From Rhodospirillales bacterium (GTDB lineage: Bacteria > Pseudomonadota > Alphaproteobacteria > SMXQ01), in the NCBI GenBank assembly GCA_024638585.1, contig JAHEKA010000075.1, forward strand, positions 1 to 8,951: a stretch of DNA of 8,951 nt, written 5' to 3'. Made by a program: the position numbers and the translations under genes. Numbering within the stretch: the first letter of the stretch is position 1; each line of letters begins with the position of its first letter. Positions 6,370-8,951 of this stretch are shown here, one piece after another. Below the pieces are notes generated by a model. It was not told the origin of the DNA, searched no databases, and worked only from the letters and a program-made list of their open reading frames with translations.

Positions 6370-7370
6370 AATCTGTCCCCTTCAAGTCCATGGTGCTCGC
6401 CGTGGCCATGTCCTTTGCAGTCCCGGTGCATGCCGCGACCCTGAAGCTCGGCACCCTGGCGCCGAAGGGATCGCCCTGGCATAAGGCGCTTCAGGATCTG
6501 GCGGCGAAATGGGCCAAGCTGTCCGGCGGCAAGGTGAAGCTTCGCATCTACCCCGGCGGCATCGCCGGCGACGAGCCCGACATGGTCCGAAAGATGCGCA
6601 TCGGCCAGCTTCATGCCGCGGCCCTGACCGGGGCCGGCCTGTCCCGGATCGCCCAGGAGGTCCAGGCCCTGCAGATGCCGATGATGTTTCAATCCGATGC
6701 CGAGCTCGACTATGTCCGCGGCAAGCTCGGCGCAAAGCTGGAAGGCGCGCTTCAGGCCAAGGGTACGCGGGTGCTCAATTGGGTGGACGCGGGGTGGATC
6801 TATTTCTTCACCCAGAAACCGGTGGTGACTCCGGAAGACCTCAAGCCTCTCAAGATGTTTTCCTGGGTCGGCGACAGTGCCTATGTGGAGGCGTGGCGGG
6901 CGTCCGGCTATAACCCGGTTCCCTTGCCGGCGACGGAGATCCATACCGGCCTGTCTTCGGGGCTGATCAAGGCGGTGCCGACCACGCCGCTGGCGGCGCT
7001 GGCCAACCAATGGTTCGGCCTGGCCAAGAATATGACGGATATGAAATGGGCGCCCTTGGTCGGCGCCACGGTGATTTCCCAGCGCGGCTGGTCGCGGGTG
7101 CCCAAGGGGGAGCGGGCGAAACTGCTGAAGGCGGCCCGGGAAATGGGTGCCGGCTTGCAGCCCAAGATCCGCAAGCTCGACGGCGAGGCCATCGCGGTGA
7201 TGAAGAAGCATGGGCTGAAGGTCCATGCCGTCCCGGACGCGGTCAAAGCGAAATGGGTCCAGGGGGCGCGCCAGGGTTATCCCCGGTTGGTGGGCAAGGT
7301 CGTGCCCAAGGGGATCGTCGATGAGGTTCAGCGCCTGAGAGACGCCTATCGCAAATCGGGCGGCAAGTGA
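6366..7370 (+). CDS. TRAP transporter substrate-binding protein, DctP/TatP type
   Basis: A 334-residue periplasmic solute-binding protein that delivers ligand to the fused TRAP permease encoded next. A Sec signal peptide spans residues 1-23 (hydrophobic MVLAVAMSFAVPV, then H-A before the cut), with mature ATLKLGTLAPKGSPW. DctP-family marks are YPGGIAGDEPDMVRKMRIGQ, LHAAALTGAGL, the TPEDLKPLKMFSW segment (about 155-167) and EIHTGLSSGLIKAVPTTPLAA. Ordinary TRAP binding proteins read L-K-I-R-V at the DLK segment, and that Arg salt-bridges a substrate carboxylate. Here it is L162-K-M-F-S-W-V-G-D170, with no Arg. The change agrees with the TatP/DctP7-like branch that works with TatT lipoproteins, and points to a ligand that is not a simple carboxylate. 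The start overlaps the tatT stop by 4 bp. Seven bases separate its stop from the permease. Confidence 0.92.
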   Translation: MKSVPFKSMVLAVAMSFAVPVHAATLKLGTLAPKGSPWHKALQDLAAKWAKLSGGKVKLRIYPGGIAGDEPDMVRKMRIGQLHAAALTGAGLSRIAQEVQALQMPMMFQSDAELDYVRGKLGAKLEGALQAKGTRVLNWVDAGWIYFFTQKPVVTPEDLKPLKMFSWVGDSAYVEAWRASGYNPVPLPATEIHTGLSSGLIKAVPTTPLAALANQWFGLAKNMTDMKWAPLVGATVISQRGWSRVPKGERAKLLKAAREMGAGLQPKIRKLDGEAIAVMKKHGLKVHAVPDAVKAKWVQGARQGYPRLVGKVVPKGIVDEVQRLRDAYRKSGGK

Positions 7371-7377
7371 CCGCCTG

Positions 7378-8951
7378 ATGACGGTCGCGGAACCAGCCCC
7401 GCCGGTCTCCATCCGCCACCGTTGGGAGAACGCGCTCGGGTCCGCCGTCCTGATCCTCATGGTGGGGATCCTGGTGGCCGACCTGGCCCTGCGCTGGGCG
7501 TTTCAGACAAGCATTCCCGGCGGCACGTCCGTGGTGCAGAACCTGACCCTGTGGGCCGGATTCGTCGGTGCCATGATCGCCGCGCGGGACGGCGGCCACC
7601 TGCGGCTCGCGACCGGCGAGGTATTGGCCGACCGGCTGGGCGGCCGCTGGCTCGGGCTCGGCGTGGCGGTGCTGTCGGTCGCGGTCAGCCTGGGCCTGGC
7701 CTGGGCGTCGTACGGGTTTCTTGAATCCGAATTCTCCTCCCCCATCCGCATCGGCGGCTGGCTGCCGCCCTATGTCTTCATCGCCATCCTTCCCATTGCC
7801 TTCGTGGTGCTGGCGGTGCGCTTCGCCCTGGCGGCGCAAACACTTGCCGACAAAGCGGTGGCCGCCGTCCTTGGCGGCGTGATTGCCCTGGCGTTTTTCC
7901 TGGTGTCCCCGGAAGTGGCCGGGACCCTGATCTGGCCGGCCATTGTCTTGCTGGTTCTGGGTGCGGCCGCGGGGTTGCCGATCTTCATCATCCTGGGTGG
8001 CGCGGCCCTGGTGCTGTTCACCGCCGCCGACGTGCCCGTGGCCGCCATCCCGGTGGAGGCCTATCGCATCGTCGTCTCGCCCGCGATTCCCACCATTCCC
8101 CTGTTCGTGCTGGCCGGATTGTTGTTGGCGGCGGGCCGGGCCGGCGAGCGGCTGACGGACCTGTTCCAGGCCTGGTTCGGTTGGGCGCCGGGGGGGCTCG
8201 CCATCGTCGTGATCCTTTCTTGTGCGTTCTTTTCCACCTTCACCGGCGCTTCGGGGGTGACCATCCTGGCCCTGGGCGGCCTGCTCCTGCCGATGCTGGT
8301 CAAAAGCGGCTATGGCGAGCGGTTCTCCTTGGGGCTCGTCACGTCTTCGGGCTCCATCGGCCTGCTGTTCCCGCCAAGCCTCGCCGTCATCCTCTACGCC
8401 GTGGTCGCAAGGGTGCCGATCCCCGATATGTTCCTGGCCGGCCTGATCCCGGGCCTGATCCTGGTCGTCGCGGTCTGCGCCTATGGCGTCGTGAGCGGAC
8501 TCCGAGCCAAGGCGGCACGGCCAGCGTTCCACTGGCGCGCGGCGTTCGGCGCCACCTGGCGGGCCAAATGGGAGATCGGCATGCCGCTGGTCGCCATCGG
8601 CGGCATCTTCGGCGGTTACATGACCCTGATGGAAGCGGCGGCCTGCACGGCCTTCTACGTGTTCTGCACACAGACCCTGATCCACCGCGAGATCCATCCC
8701 CGGCGCGACCTGCCGGAGATCTTCCTGAAAAGCAGCACCCTGATCGGTGGTGTCTTCGCCATCCTCGGCGTCGCGCTCGGCCTCACCAATTACCTGGTGG
8801 ATGCCGAGGTGCCGGCCCATGCCGCGGCCTGGGTGGAGGCCAATGTGACCTCGCGCCTGGTGTTCCTGCTGGCGCTGAACGTGTTCCTGTTGGCGGTCGG
8901 CTGCCTGATGGATATCTATTCCGCCACCGTCGTGGTGGTGCCGCTGCTGCT
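7378..8951 (+). CDS. TRAP transporter fused permease, DctQ-DctM, 3' end outside window
   Basis: Inner-membrane permease of the TPAT system, energised in TRAP systems by ion gradients. The frame is open from the ATG at 7378 to the right edge (524 codons visible). The N-terminal ~155 residues are DctQ-like, with four hydrophobic segments at about 19-42, 52-69, 92-114 and 129-152, and L-T-L-W-A-G-F-V-G-A, the DctQ signature strand. A linker helix (about 160-178) leads to the DctM-like part: PTIPLFVLAGLLLAAG (238-253), FFSTFTGASGVT (284-295), TSSGSIGLLFPPS (322-334), GYMTLMEAAA (413-422) and GCLMDIYSA (508-516), all diagnostic for the large subunit. The canonical T-P-T-E-A-A motif reads T-L-M-E-A-A. 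Some 80-100 residues are probably missing. It starts 7 bp after the binding-protein stop with a weak ribosome site, so translation is likely coupled. T. pallidum TPATs also have fused permeases, as far as I recall. Confidence 0.93.
   Translation, partial: MTVAEPAPPVSIRHRWENALGSAVLILMVGILVADLALRWAFQTSIPGGTSVVQNLTLWAGFVGAMIAARDGGHLRLATGEVLADRLGGRWLGLGVAVLSVAVSLGLAWASYGFLESEFSSPIRIGGWLPPYVFIAILPIAFVVLAVRFALAAQTLADKAVAAVLGGVIALAFFLVSPEVAGTLIWPAIVLLVLGAAAGLPIFIILGGAALVLFTAADVPVAAIPVEAYRIVVSPAIPTIPLFVLAGLLLAAGRAGERLTDLFQAWFGWAPGGLAIVVILSCAFFSTFTGASGVTILALGGLLLPMLVKSGYGERFSLGLVTSSGSIGLLFPPSLAVILYAVVARVPIPDMFLAGLIPGLILVVAVCAYGVVSGLRAKAARPAFHWRAAFGATWRAKWEIGMPLVAIGGIFGGYMTLMEAAACTAFYVFCTQTLIHREIHPRRDLPEIFLKSSTLIGGVFAILGVALGLTNYLVDAEVPAHAAAWVEANVTSRLVFLLALNVFLLAVGCLMDIYSATVVVVPLL

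Noticed and set aside
6258..7460. Minus-strand open frame (400 codons) opposite TatP
   Set aside because: Composition is His/Arg/Leu-rich with no recognisable domain; the plus strand has a signal peptide and DctP motifs.
7243..8820. Long minus-strand open frame (525 codons) opposite the permease
   Set aside because: Its product is a low-complexity run of Gln, Gly, Arg, Asp and His. The plus strand carries clear DctQ/DctM motifs in an uninterrupted frame to the window edge. It is an antisense shadow of a GC-rich gene.

Overview
The window is GC-rich, with strong GC bias at third codon positions, and almost entirely coding. Gene types and codon use fit a Proteobacterium, most likely a free-living alphaproteobacterium of the Rhodospirillales type. 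That placement is inferred from style and content, as no rRNA or marker gene is present. No tRNA, rRNA, insertion sequence, phage gene or CRISPR array was seen.

Left part (1-3721): the 3' two-thirds of an MmgE/PrpD-family gene enters from the left on the + strand. It converges, with only 4 bp between stop codons, on a two-gene minus-strand unit. That unit is a membrane sterol desaturase/fatty acid hydroxylase-family di-iron protein (first in transcription), then a hydantoinase B/oxoprolinase-family protein (HyuB-like) with no HyuA partner in view.

Middle (3722-5215): a 375-bp divergent intergenic region holds two GC-rich inverted repeats. It leads into a plus-strand alpha/beta hydrolase of 372 residues with an atypical T-H-S-Q-S-G nucleophile elbow.

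Right part (5216-8951): a 161-bp leader, with a 10-bp direct repeat and a possible five-codon mini-ORF, precedes a compact plus-strand transporter operon. Its genes are a TatT-family lipoprotein (TRAP-transporter-associated, TPR-like helical), a DctP/TatP periplasmic binding protein overlapping it by ATGA, and a fused DctQ-DctM permease that runs off the right edge. This is a tetratricopeptide-repeat-protein-associated TRAP transporter (TPAT), the type described from Treponema pallidum Tp0956/Tp0957. It is the most interesting system in the window. The binding protein has no arginine at the place where ordinary TRAP binding proteins hold a substrate carboxylate, which suggests a ligand other than a simple organic acid.

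Working hypothesis (inference): the TPAT brings in a hydrophobic or otherwise non-acidic compound. The neighbouring cytoplasmic hydrolase, and perhaps the PrpD- and HyuB-type enzymes, could belong to its catabolism. The sequence does not identify the substrate.
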